64,000 bases of DNA, taken from Actinomycetes bacterium. GTDB lineage: Bacteria; Actinomycetota; Acidimicrobiia; Acidimicrobiales; Acidimicrobilacustridaceae. A program made the position numbers and the translations under genes. Of the stretch, positions 25,659-33,551 are shown one piece after another. Location of the stretch: the NCBI GenBank assembly GCA_029782145.1, contig JAKOVH010000032.1, positions 248,001 to 312,000 of the forward strand, written 5' to 3'. The notes beneath the pieces were generated by a model. That model saw nothing but the letters and a program-made list of their open reading frames with translations. It ran no database searches and had not been told where the DNA came from. Each line of letters opens with the position of its first letter. Positions within the stretch are counted from its first letter, which is position 1.

Positions 25659-26045
25659 TCAGCTGAGCTCGCGGACCCTCAGGGTGTCGACGTGCTGTTG
25701 GAATCCGATGGCTCTGCCGTCGCCCATGGTCCAGACGTGGGCCATCTTCACCACGGCAGGTTCGCCTGACTCCTTGTGCTTCCACTGGTAGGTCCCGAGC
25801 GCCACGACGGTGTCACCGTCGCCGATGAACTGCTCGGGCAGCACAGCGAAGTCGTCACCGATCTCCCCGAGTCGCATGAACACCCCCTCGAGTACAGCCT
25901 GAGGACCGACATAGGTCCCTGCGAGTGGGAACCCCTCAGCCTCGATCCACTCGATGTCGTCGGCCATGATGCCGAGCGCGGCGGGCACGTCGCCTGCGGC
26001 GAAGCTCGCGTAGCCGTTCTCGATGATCTCTTTGTTGCTGGCCAT
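25659..26045 (-). CDS. SnoaL-like (NTF2-fold) protein
   Basis: 128 residues, the normal size for a one-domain NTF2/SnoaL polyketide-cyclase-like protein. It opens NKEIIENGYASFAAGDVPAALGIMADDIEWIEAEGF, the cone-shaped fold's helix-loop-strand signature, and continues with FIGDGDTVVALGTYQWKHKESG and VVKMAHVWTMGDGRAIGFQQHVD. Family members are isomerases, hydrolases or stress proteins acting on small hydrophobic ligands; no function can be assigned. The ATG at 26045 follows GGGGAG. It is isolated, with a 398-base divergent region upstream. Confidence 0.82.
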   Translation of the reverse strand: MASNKEIIENGYASFAAGDVPAALGIMADDIEWIEAEGFPLAGTYVGPQAVLEGVFMRLGEIGDDFAVLPEQFIGDGDTVVALGTYQWKHKESGEPAVVKMAHVWTMGDGRAIGFQQHVDTLRVRELS

Positions 26046-26443
26046 CTCATCTCCCCGTTTCTGGTTCGCATCACCGACGGCTCGACTCGGCCGCCAACAC
26101 CGTCCCAGGCCGCCCGCGGGAAAGCGGGCGGAGCACTTCGCAGGCAGTGCCTGCACGGAACTGCCTGTCACATGTGCGGACCGCTCGACGGCTCGTGGGT
26201 GCCGGTCCCCCGCCGATCGCGCAGCACCTGCCCACGCAGCGACCAGCGTACGCGGTGTGTCAAGCGTCACATGCTGCCCGCTGCTCCGATGCGGACACCG
26301 ACGGGTGAGCGTTCGCGTGTTGGCTCCGGCCGGTTCGAGTCCGCTTTCACACTGACCGTAGGTTGGTGGGCTCACGACCACACGGCGACGACGTCCCGCC
26401 CACCGCGGCGGTCCGACGGTCCGGCCCGCCAGGAGGCAGACCC
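26046..26443. other. 398-base divergent intergenic region
   Basis: I find no convincing coding frame. A GC hairpin lies at 26110-26131 (CCGCCCGC pairing with GCGGGCGG over six bases). The motif TCACATG occurs twice (about 26168 and 26268). The region must hold promoters for the SnoaL-like gene to the left and the NmrA-like gene to the right, but I see no clear -35/-10 pair. Confidence 0.5.
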
Positions 26444-27304
26444 GTGAGCACTGGCCCCGTCCTCGTCACCGGCGCCCTCGGCAACGTGGGCGCCGCCACG
26501 GTGATCGCCCTGCTCGCGGCCGGCGACGCCGTTCGAGCCGCCGACCTGGCGCCCGAGCGCATCGCCGAGCGGTTCCCTCAGGCCGAGCCGGTGCGGCTCG
26601 ACTTCCTCGACGACACCACCTTCCGGCCCGCCCTCACCGGTTGCCGGGCGCTGTTCCTGCTGCGCCCGCCGCCGATCGCCAAGGTCAAGCCCACCCTCGA
26701 CCGCCTGGTCGACGTGGCGGCCGACCTCGGGGTCGAGCACGTGGTGTTCTCGTCCGTGCAGGGCGCCGACACCAACCGGGTGGTTCCCCACCACCGGGTC
26801 GAGCAGCACCTGAAGGCGAGCGGCCTGCCCTGGACGATGCTGCGCCCCGGGTTCTTCGCCCAGAACCTCACCGACGCCTACCGGGCCGACATCCGCGACG
26901 ACGGCCGGCTCTACGTGCCCGCCGGCGAGGGCCGGGTCGCCTTCATCGACGTCACCGACCTCGGCGAGGTCGCCGCCCGGGTCTTCGCCGACCCCGCACC
27001 GCACCGTGGCCAGGGCTACACGCTCACCGGGCCCGAAGCGTTGACCTTCGACCAGGTGGCGGCGCTGCTCAGCACCGCGCTCGGCCGACCGGTCCGGTAC
27101 GAGCCGGCCAGCGCCCTCGGGTACGTCCGCCATCTGCGCCGGCGGGGCCTGCCCCTGCCGCAGGTCGCGGTCCAGACGGTGCTGCACCTCGGGCTGCGGC
27201 GCGGCGACTCGGAGACCGTCGACCCCACCGTCGAGCGGCTGCTGGGCCGCCCGGCCACGCCGCTGTCGGCGTTCGTCGACGACCACCTCGACGCCTGGCG
27301 CTGA
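26444..27304 (+). CDS. NmrA-like NAD(P)-binding protein (atypical SDR)
   Basis: 286 residues from a GTG with AGGAGG eight bases upstream. The glycine-rich loop VLVTGALGNVGAATV is at the very N-terminus, followed by VEHVVFSSVQGADTNRVVPHHRVEQHLKASGLPWTMLRPGFFAQNL, characteristic of NmrA/quinone-oxidoreductase-2-type proteins, and the C-terminal YTLTGPEALTFDQVAALLSTALGRPVRY. Such proteins sense or reduce NADP(H) or quinones. The classical YxxxK catalytic pair is not evident, consistent with the atypical subfamily. Convergent with the next gene, 33 bases apart. Confidence 0.85.
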   Translation: MSTGPVLVTGALGNVGAATVIALLAAGDAVRAADLAPERIAERFPQAEPVRLDFLDDTTFRPALTGCRALFLLRPPPIAKVKPTLDRLVDVAADLGVEHVVFSSVQGADTNRVVPHHRVEQHLKASGLPWTMLRPGFFAQNLTDAYRADIRDDGRLYVPAGEGRVAFIDVTDLGEVAARVFADPAPHRGQGYTLTGPEALTFDQVAALLSTALGRPVRYEPASALGYVRHLRRRGLPLPQVAVQTVLHLGLRRGDSETVDPTVERLLGRPATPLSAFVDDHLDAWR

Positions 27305-27337
27305 GGCCCCCGCTCCCCTGCCGAGGCGAGCGGCTCG

Positions 27338-27997
27338 TCAGCTGATGGGGATCCGGGCGATGGTCGGAAGATCGACAACGCGGCAGGTCGAGTCCTGGGT
27401 GCCGAAGATCCCGGCGTCGGACCGGGAGGTGACCTGGTCGGGCGGGACGACGACGATCTCCTCGCCGGCGGCGCCCGTTACCGTGCCGGCGACGTGCAGC
27501 AGCGGGACGTTGCGGACAGTGCCGTTCATCGGGAACGACCCGGCGATGGTGAAGGTGAGCCCTCCGCCGTCGGGGTCGACGGTGACCTCCGCCGAGGTGA
27601 AGTCGACGCTCTCGGTGGCGTCCATCGAGGCCTCGGTGATGCGCATCCCCTCCGGAGCGGACAGATGGGTGGTGCCGCTCACGAAGTCGACGGCGATGGG
27701 GAGGTCGACCTGCACGAAGGGCATCGCCAGCGTCATCGACACCGGCCCACCGGCCACGACCGGCTCGCTGTGGTCGACCATGTGGTACTCGACGTCGGTG
27801 GAGAGGTCGCCGAGGGCGGTAGTGCAGGTGACCTTCGCGCCCACCGGGGGATGGCCCGCGGCGTCGACGAGGGTGGTGGTCGGGTGGGAGCGGTCGGGCG
27901 GCGACGGGGCCAGCTGAGCGCGGGCGTACAGCGCTCCGCCGACCACGACGAGGACGACCAGCGCCGCGCCGAGCAGGATCCACCGGCGGCGGGTCAT
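27338..27997 (-). CDS. Membrane-anchored or secreted protein of unknown function
   Basis: 219 residues. The N-terminus MTRRRWILLGAALVVLVVVGGALYA is a signal anchor without a clear cleavage or lipobox, so most of the chain faces outside. The rest is predicted beta-rich with alternating segments (VEYHMVDHSEPVVAGGPVSMTLAMPFVQVDLP, ESVDFTSAEVTVDPDGGGLTFTIAGSF); two cysteines (about 58 and 206) could form a disulfide. I recognise no family. Its ATG overlaps the alpha-mannosidase stop (ATGA), so the two are co-translated, but the role of the pairing is unclear. Confidence 0.7.
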   Translation of the reverse strand: MTRRRWILLGAALVVLVVVGGALYARAQLAPSPPDRSHPTTTLVDAAGHPPVGAKVTCTTALGDLSTDVEYHMVDHSEPVVAGGPVSMTLAMPFVQVDLPIAVDFVSGTTHLSAPEGMRITEASMDATESVDFTSAEVTVDPDGGGLTFTIAGSFPMNGTVRNVPLLHVAGTVTGAAGEEIVVVPPDQVTSRSDAGIFGTQDSTCRVVDLPTIARIPIS

Positions 27998-30663
27998 GGG
28001 GCGCCCGGCGCCCAGCGCAGCCGCACCGAGCGCAGCGCGTGGGGCGGCAGGTCGAGGCGGACGCCGTCGGCCAGGCGCTCGATCGGGTCGTCGGAGGGGC
28101 TCTCGTCGAGGCGGACGGGCTCGACCGAGGCGAGCGGCAGGGCCACCTGCACCGTGGCGGCCACGGCGGCGCCGGTCGGGTTGAGCAGCCGCAGCACCAT
28201 GCCGTCGCCGTCCTCGGCCGGCTTGGCCGCCGAGAGCTCCACCGTGGGCGGCTCGATCGAGAGCAGCGAGGCGCCGGCGGCGAGGAGCGGGTCGGGACCG
28301 GCGACGACCGCCCGGAGCCGGTCACCGGCGCCGACGGCGGCAGCGGGCCCGTCGCCCGGGACGAGCGACACGGACGCCACGACGGGGCCGGTCGACTGGG
28401 CGCCGGGGGCGGCCAGCGCCGGACCGGCCGGCTCGGGGCGCCCGGGGAGGTCCTCCCTCGACAGCCAGCCCACCGCCCGCACCAGGGTCAACAGCAGCTC
28501 GCCGTCCGACGTCACCTCGGCGTCGTAGAGGCCGGGAGCGGCCACGGTGAGCCCGCCGAGGGCGACGGTGCCGTGCTGGGGGAAGCCGCGTGGCGGCGCC
28601 TGCTTCCAACCGGGAGGCGCCGGCCCGTCGCCCGGCGCGGCCCGGCGCACGAGGTCGAAGGTGCTGGCCGCCACGGCCTCGGCACCGGGTGCGCCGAGCG
28701 GGAACCGGAGGCGCAGGCGGTGGTCGCGTGCGGTGTTGTCGACGCGGACCACCACGTCGACGCGGTCGACGCCGGGCGCGACGCGTACCTCGAGGTCGAC
28801 CGGCAGGCGGGTGGTCGCACTCGACGGGCGCCGGTCCGGGCCGTCGAGGCCCACGGGCAGCTCGAGGGCGCGGTGCACGTGCAGCACCTCGATGCCCGAG
28901 GGGTGCCGGCGGCGCTGCACGTCGACCTCCACCACGCGCCTCGGCGCGTCGTCGGTGACGGGCTCGGTGTCGTAGGTGTCGCCCCGGTCGCCCTCGTCGA
29001 ACAGGCCGAAGAGGCCGGCCCACTCGCGTGCGCCGCGCCGGACCCGGAGCGTGCCGTCGGCGTCGGCGTGCACCTCGAGGTGCTCGTTGGCGATGCGGCG
29101 ACCGTCGTCCACCTCGTCGACCGCGGCGCCACCCATCTCCAGGCGCACCCGTCGCCACGAGAACGGCGGGACCTCGGCCACGACGAACTCGACGTCAGCC
29201 GGGCGCTGCATGCTGAGCATGCGCACGCGGTCGGGCGCATCGGACGCCACGACCCGGGCGGGGGCACCGTCGACGGTGGCGCCCCCGTGGAGCAGGCTGG
29301 CCAGGCCGAGCGGGTGCAGCTCGGTGCCCTCGGCGTGGGAGGCGTAGAGCGGATGGGCGTTGAGCTCGAAGCGCACCACGTCGGTGAGGGGCCGAGGTGA
29401 CGGGTTGTAGACGGCCAGGTCGAGCCCCTCGCTCCAGGGCACGCTCCGATCGGTGGGCGCGCCCGCCAGCCGCTCGAGCACGCGCTCGCTCGTCGCCCGG
29501 GCCAGGGCGACCGTGTCGTCGAGCCGAGCCTGGACCTGCTCGACCACGGCGTCGGCCGAGCAGGCGCACAGCGAGTCGTGGGCCTGGTTCACCAGCAGGC
29601 TGCGCCAGGCCAGCCGCAGCGCCGGCCGCTCGTCGGGGCCGCCGAGCGCGAGGGCGAGCGCGGCCCACGGCTCGCACCAGGTGAGCAGCTCGGCCTCGGC
29701 GGCCCGGTTGGCCAGCTTCACCCGGGGATGGGTGGACCACACCCCGCTGAGCACGTTGGCCGAGCGGGCGCCGAGCAGCTCACCGGCGTGAGCGGGCAGC
29801 GGTGCCGGGTCGATGTCGGCCAGGAGGTCGTCGAGCGTGCCGCGGTGCACGGCGCACCCCAGCCGGGCGGCGAGGGCGGCGGCGAGCGCCGCCGCCTCGG
29901 GATCGGGCGGGAGGTGGTCCGATCCGTCGAGGAGGAGCACCAGCCCGCCGGGCGCCGGCGCGGAGGGCACGAACCGCACCAGCCGCTCGACCACGGTGTC
30001 GAGCCCGCCGCCGACGGGCGTGGCCGTGCAGTACCCGCCGGCGAGGTGGACGGCGGTGACCTCGCTGCCGTCGGGCGCTTGCCACCGCCACACCGGCCCG
30101 AGGGCCTCGACCTCGTCGTCGTTGCCGCGCCAGTAGGTGAACCCGTCGAGGCCGAACCCGGCGAACAGCTGCGGGTACTGGGCGGGATGGCCGAACGAGT
30201 CCGGCGTGTAGGCGACGCTCGACGACGCCCCGACCAGCTCACGGCACACCCGTCGACCCTCGAGCAGGTTGCGCACGTGGGCCTCCCCGGCGGGCAGCAG
30301 CGAGTCGGGCTGCACGTACCACGGTCCCACCGACAGCCGGCCGGCCTCGACGGCGGCGCGCAGGGGCGCGGCGGCCGCGGGACGCAGCTGCAGGTGGTCT
30401 TCGAGCACCACCGCCTGGCCATCGAGCACGAACCGGTAGCCGGGGTCGGCGTCGAGCAGCTCGAGCAGCCGGTCGACGGCGTCCACCAGGTGGCCCCTCG
30501 TGGCCTGGAACGACCGGTACCACTCGCGGTCCCAGTGGGTGTGGCACACCAGCAGGCACGCCGAGGCGCCCGGCGGGAGCGCCGACGCGGGGGCGGCGAC
30601 CTGGGCATCGGTGGATGGTGGGGACCCCACGGACGGATCGACCATCGGGACAGTCTCGACCAT
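27994..30663 (-). CDS. Glycoside hydrolase family 38 alpha-mannosidase
   Basis: 889 residues, typical for GH38. The zinc-site signature HTHWDREWY is at 41-49 and the nucleophile Asp in YTPDSFGH at about 155; FTYWRGNDDE follows, then a middle alpha-mannosidase domain (LVNQAHDSLCACSADAV) and a C-terminal beta-sandwich. GH38 enzymes remove alpha-mannosyl residues from glycans; in actinobacteria possible substrates are mannosylated lipids, proteins or polymannans. No signal peptide is seen (the first 35 residues are Pro/Ala-rich), so it is probably cytoplasmic, which makes the coupling to an anchored partner notable. M7 (30645) is an alternative start. Confidence 0.9.
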   Translation of the reverse strand: MVETVPMVDPSVGSPPSTDAQVAAPASALPPGASACLLVCHTHWDREWYRSFQATRGHLVDAVDRLLELLDADPGYRFVLDGQAVVLEDHLQLRPAAAAPLRAAVEAGRLSVGPWYVQPDSLLPAGEAHVRNLLEGRRVCRELVGASSSVAYTPDSFGHPAQYPQLFAGFGLDGFTYWRGNDDEVEALGPVWRWQAPDGSEVTAVHLAGGYCTATPVGGGLDTVVERLVRFVPSAPAPGGLVLLLDGSDHLPPDPEAAALAAALAARLGCAVHRGTLDDLLADIDPAPLPAHAGELLGARSANVLSGVWSTHPRVKLANRAAEAELLTWCEPWAALALALGGPDERPALRLAWRSLLVNQAHDSLCACSADAVVEQVQARLDDTVALARATSERVLERLAGAPTDRSVPWSEGLDLAVYNPSPRPLTDVVRFELNAHPLYASHAEGTELHPLGLASLLHGGATVDGAPARVVASDAPDRVRMLSMQRPADVEFVVAEVPPFSWRRVRLEMGGAAVDEVDDGRRIANEHLEVHADADGTLRVRRGAREWAGLFGLFDEGDRGDTYDTEPVTDDAPRRVVEVDVQRRRHPSGIEVLHVHRALELPVGLDGPDRRPSSATTRLPVDLEVRVAPGVDRVDVVVRVDNTARDHRLRLRFPLGAPGAEAVAASTFDLVRRAAPGDGPAPPGWKQAPPRGFPQHGTVALGGLTVAAPGLYDAEVTSDGELLLTLVRAVGWLSREDLPGRPEPAGPALAAPGAQSTGPVVASVSLVPGDGPAAAVGAGDRLRAVVAGPDPLLAAGASLLSIEPPTVELSAAKPAEDGDGMVLRLLNPTGAAVAATVQVALPLASVEPVRLDESPSDDPIERLADGVRLDLPPHALRSVRLRWAPGAP

Positions 30664-30750
30664 CAGGGCCGGAAAGGCCCAGGAGGGAGCGTCAGCCGGC
30701 CACGGGCCCCGTCCGCCAGGGCGCGATCGCGAGGGCCGCGGGCGCCGGCG

Positions 30751-30800
30751 GTCGCGACCGTCCGGTGGCGTCGCGACCGTCCGGTGCCGTCGCGACGGTC
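30751..30800. repeat. 19-bp tandem repeat between mannosidase and STAS genes
   Basis: GTCGCGACCGTCCGGTG plus two bases occurs at 30751-30769 and 30770-30788, with a partial third copy GTCGCGACGGTC at 30789-30800 that runs into the STAS stop codon. Each unit contains the palindrome TCGCGA. It lies at the 3' end of the STAS gene and upstream of the mannosidase on the minus strand, so it could be a regulatory site or local slippage. Confidence 0.55.
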
Positions 30801-31119
30801 ACCCCGAGACGAGCGGGGCGACGGCCGCCATGCCGGTCATCTCGATGACCCGGCGGGCCGGCGAACCCTCGGGAGCGGCGACCGCGAAGTCGATCTGCAG
30901 GCGCCGCAGCCGGCTGGTGAGCGAGTACACGACCCGCAGCCCGGCGCTGTCGAGGTACCCCACCCGACCCAGGTCGAGGACGACGTCGAGGGTGTCGTTG
31001 GCGATGGCGGCCACGGCTTCGCGCTCGAGCTGGTCGGCGTTGGAGAGGTCGACGTCGCCCGTGACGGAGATGACGACCCGGCCGCCGTCGGTGTTGATGG
31101 TGATGCGGGTCTCGTTCAA
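30799..31119 (-). CDS. STAS-domain anti-sigma-factor antagonist
   Basis: 106 residues covering one STAS domain. The motif VGYLDSAGLRVVYSL (about 53-67) holds the serine (about 58) that is phosphorylated by the partner kinase in SpoIIAA/RsbV proteins. When unphosphorylated it would bind an anti-sigma kinase and release a sigma factor. The TTG at 31119 overlaps the stop of the upstream SpoIIE-type gene (TTGA), which makes it the best start; the longer frame upstream is antisense-like. The partner kinase and phosphatase are probably both in the gene just upstream. Confidence 0.85.
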   Translation of the reverse strand: MNETRITINTDGGRVVISVTGDVDLSNADQLEREAVAAIANDTLDVVLDLGRVGYLDSAGLRVVYSLTSRLRRLQIDFAVAAPEGSPARRVIEMTGMAAVAPLVSG

Positions 31120-32750
31120 CGGTCCTCGGCCTTCCCGACACGGAAGCGCATGGTCACGGTGGTGCCCTGATCGGTCCGGTCGACGACGACGTCGTCGGCG
31201 CACTCCTCGATGATCGACATGCCCCTACCCCGGTTCTCTCCCCGAGCTGCACGCCACCCGCCACGGTCGTGCACCTCGGCCACCAGCGCGCCGTGGTCGA
31301 GGCCCATGGTGACGCGCACGGTGCCCCCGGCCGGGCCGTAGGCGTGCTCGATGCTGTTGGTGGCCGCCTCCCCGAGCGCCAGCAGGGCACGGAACTCGAT
31401 GTCGTCGCCGAGCTCGGCGGTGGCGATCCAGCGGCGGACGGCGGCGCGCAGTTGCGCCAGAGAGGCCGGCAGGGCCGGCAGCTCGACGTCGAGGGGCACG
31501 TCGGCCCGCAGGGTGGCGCAGCGGGCGACCAGCAAGGCGACGTCGTCTCGGGGGTCGAAGCCCCCGAGGAGCCGGCGGATCACCGAGGTGCACGCCTCCT
31601 CGGCGGTGTCGCCGACGAGGCTGTCGCGCAGCTCGGCGAGCCCCACGTCGATGGACTGGTGGCGCCGCTCGACCAGTCCGTCGGTGAAGAAGGCGAGGGT
31701 GGTGCCGGAGGTGAGCTCGACCGTGTGGCTGTGGCGGGTGAGGTCGAGACCGACCCCGAGGGGCGGGTCGACGGCCACCTCGAGCTGCCGCGGGGCCTCG
31801 CCCTCGACCTTCACCACCGGCAGAGGGTGACCGGCAGACGCGATCGCCACGTGCTGGAAGGAGGGCTCGAACACGGCGTAGAGCACGGTGGTCATCTGGC
31901 CCGCTTCGAAGTGCTGCAGCTTGCGGTCGAGGCGGCTCAGCACCTCGGCGGGGTCGGGCCAGTCCAGGGCGTAGGCGCGCAGGGCGCTGCGCAGGCGGCC
32001 CATCACCACCGCGGCGTCGAGGCCGCGCCCGACGACGTCGCCGATGACCAGCCCCACCCGCCCGAGGGGAAGGGGGAACACGTCGTACCAGTCGCCGCCC
32101 ACGCCGTCGCCGACGGCGGGCAGGTACCGGGCGGCGAGATCGAGGCCGGGGATGACCGGGAGGCGACCGGGGATGAGGCTGCGCTGAAGGGCCGTGGCGG
32201 CACTCCGGTCGAGCCGGGCCCGGCGGGCGTCGACGGCCAGGGCGGCCCGGTCGGCCACCCGTTGGAGCAGCTCGACCTCGTCGGTGTGGAACTCGCGAGG
32301 GGTGAGCGAGCCGACGTGGAGCACGCCGATGGCCCGACCCTCGGTGAGCAGCGGCACCCCGAGCAGGCTCTCGATCCCGCGGGCCCACAGCAGCGGGTTG
32401 CGCACGTTAGTCGGATCGACGTGGTGGATGACGACCGCCCGGCGCTCGGCCGCGACCCGACCGGCGAAGCCCTCCCCGACGGGGATGCGGACCCCTTGGC
32501 GGACCTCTTCCTCGATGCCGATGGCCACGGTGGCCACCAGGTCGCCCGCCTTGGGGTCGACGAGGAGCACCGCCGCGGTATCGACGTGCAGCAGCTCGCG
32601 GACCCGTTCGAGCAGCTCGTGCAGCAGCTCGTCGGTGTCGAGGTGGGCGAGCGCGGTGTCGGTGACGGCCTCGATCCTGCGCAGGCGCTCGGTTGCCTGC
32701 TCGTCGAGCTCACCGACCGCCATGGCCGGGAGCGTACCGTCACTCTCCAC
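31116..32750 (-). CDS. GAF-SpoIIE phosphatase-HATPase fusion (RsbU/RsbW-like)
   Basis: 544 residues in three domains: a GAF sensor (about 30-175), a PP2C/SpoIIE phosphatase (about 200-410, with GGDWYD, GDVVGRG, FTDGLVERR and DDVALL) and a GHKL ATPase of the anti-sigma kinase type (about 425-540, N-box EAATNSIEHAY and G-box RGRGMSII). The SpoIIE part should dephosphorylate the STAS protein encoded downstream, while the HATPase part would rephosphorylate it or bind a sigma factor, so the switch is carried by one chain. The GTG at 32750 has GGAAGG nine bases upstream; an ATG at 32723 is the alternative. No sigma-factor gene is nearby. The GAF ligand is unknown. Confidence 0.9.
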   Translation of the reverse strand: MESDGTLPAMAVGELDEQATERLRRIEAVTDTALAHLDTDELLHELLERVRELLHVDTAAVLLVDPKAGDLVATVAIGIEEEVRQGVRIPVGEGFAGRVAAERRAVVIHHVDPTNVRNPLLWARGIESLLGVPLLTEGRAIGVLHVGSLTPREFHTDEVELLQRVADRAALAVDARRARLDRSAATALQRSLIPGRLPVIPGLDLAARYLPAVGDGVGGDWYDVFPLPLGRVGLVIGDVVGRGLDAAVVMGRLRSALRAYALDWPDPAEVLSRLDRKLQHFEAGQMTTVLYAVFEPSFQHVAIASAGHPLPVVKVEGEAPRQLEVAVDPPLGVGLDLTRHSHTVELTSGTTLAFFTDGLVERRHQSIDVGLAELRDSLVGDTAEEACTSVIRRLLGGFDPRDDVALLVARCATLRADVPLDVELPALPASLAQLRAAVRRWIATAELGDDIEFRALLALGEAATNSIEHAYGPAGGTVRVTMGLDHGALVAEVHDRGGWRAARGENRGRGMSIIEECADDVVVDRTDQGTTVTMRFRVGKAEDR

Positions 32751-32825
32751 GGCGGCCTTCCTTCCCCACCGTGGCCCGAACCTGAACCGAACGGGCCAGA
32801 AAACCTCTCACCGTGGCCAGCCGGG

Positions 32826-33497
32826 TCAGCCGGTCGGTGCGGCCGCCGGCTCGGTGATCACGTGGCGCCGCTCCAGCTCCGCCACCAGGGCCTCCCCGTG
32901 GCGGTGCAGCAGCTCCTCGTAGGCCTCCACCGCGGCCGCAGCGTCGCGCCGCTCGAGGGCGGAGGCGATGGCGGCCAGCCCCTCGCGCTGGGTCTCTACC
33001 GTGCCGGGGACCTCGGCGAAGAAGTTGCCCGGGACGAGGTTGGCCATCACCCTCGTCATCGAGCTCAGCCGGGGCGCGGCGGCGGCCCGGTCGACCTCGT
33101 CGACGAAGGCGTAGACGGCGTGGTTGAACGCCTCGGTGTCGGTGGGGTCGCAGTCGAGCACCGCTCGGGCGGCGGTGAGCACGGCGGCGAGGGCCTCGTC
33201 GTCAGCCCGCTCGACGACCCGGGTCGCGGTGACGCCCGAGATGGCGGCGTGCAGCTCGAAGTGGTCGCGGATGAAGTCGGCGTCGAGGCCGTTGACGAAG
33301 GCGCCGCGGTGGGGCTCGACGGTGACCCAGCCCTCGCGCTCGAGGGCGATGATGGCCTCGCGCACCGGGATGCGGCTCACCCCGAGCTGCGCGGCGATCT
33401 CGTCCTGGCGGATGCGCTCCCCGGGGCGGTAGGCACCCTCGAAGACCATGCGCCGGATGTGCGCCGCGACCAGCTCACCACTGCTGCGACGGTCCAT
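32826..33497 (-). CDS. GntR-family regulator, FadR/FCD subfamily (paralogue 1)
   Basis: 223 residues. An N-terminal winged helix (RMVFEGAYRPGERIRQDEIAAQLGVSRIPVREAIIALEREGWVTVEPHRGAFV) is followed by an all-helical FCD ligand domain (about 85-215) with conserved Asp/His positions for a metal (e.g. DHFELHAAI). FCD regulators usually respond to carboxylic acids or acyl-CoA-type ligands. A close paralogue at 51046-51720 shares the whole winged helix almost unchanged, so both may bind similar DNA. Its start codon lies inside a GTAT-N5-ATAC inverted repeat, which suggests autorepression. Confidence 0.9.
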   Translation of the reverse strand: MDRRSSGELVAAHIRRMVFEGAYRPGERIRQDEIAAQLGVSRIPVREAIIALEREGWVTVEPHRGAFVNGLDADFIRDHFELHAAISGVTATRVVERADDEALAAVLTAARAVLDCDPTDTEAFNHAVYAFVDEVDRAAAAPRLSSMTRVMANLVPGNFFAEVPGTVETQREGLAAIASALERRDAAAAVEAYEELLHRHGEALVAELERRHVITEPAAAPTG

Positions 33498-33512
33498 GTA
33501 TGGAGTATACGG
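33495..33512. promoter_or_regulatory. Putative GntR operator overlapping the regulator's start
   Basis: CATGTATGGAGTATACGG contains the inverted repeat GTAT (33498-33501) and ATAC (33507-33510) with five bases between. It is the only AT-rich stretch near the gene and overlaps its ATG. Related TATAC/GTATATGT sequences occur in two divergent promoter regions (53521-53529 and 59791-59807). Autoregulation by the FCD regulator is inferred. Confidence 0.5.
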
Positions 33513-33551
33513 ACGGGGTCGGGCCCGACGGGTGGTGCGCCGCCGGCGAGC

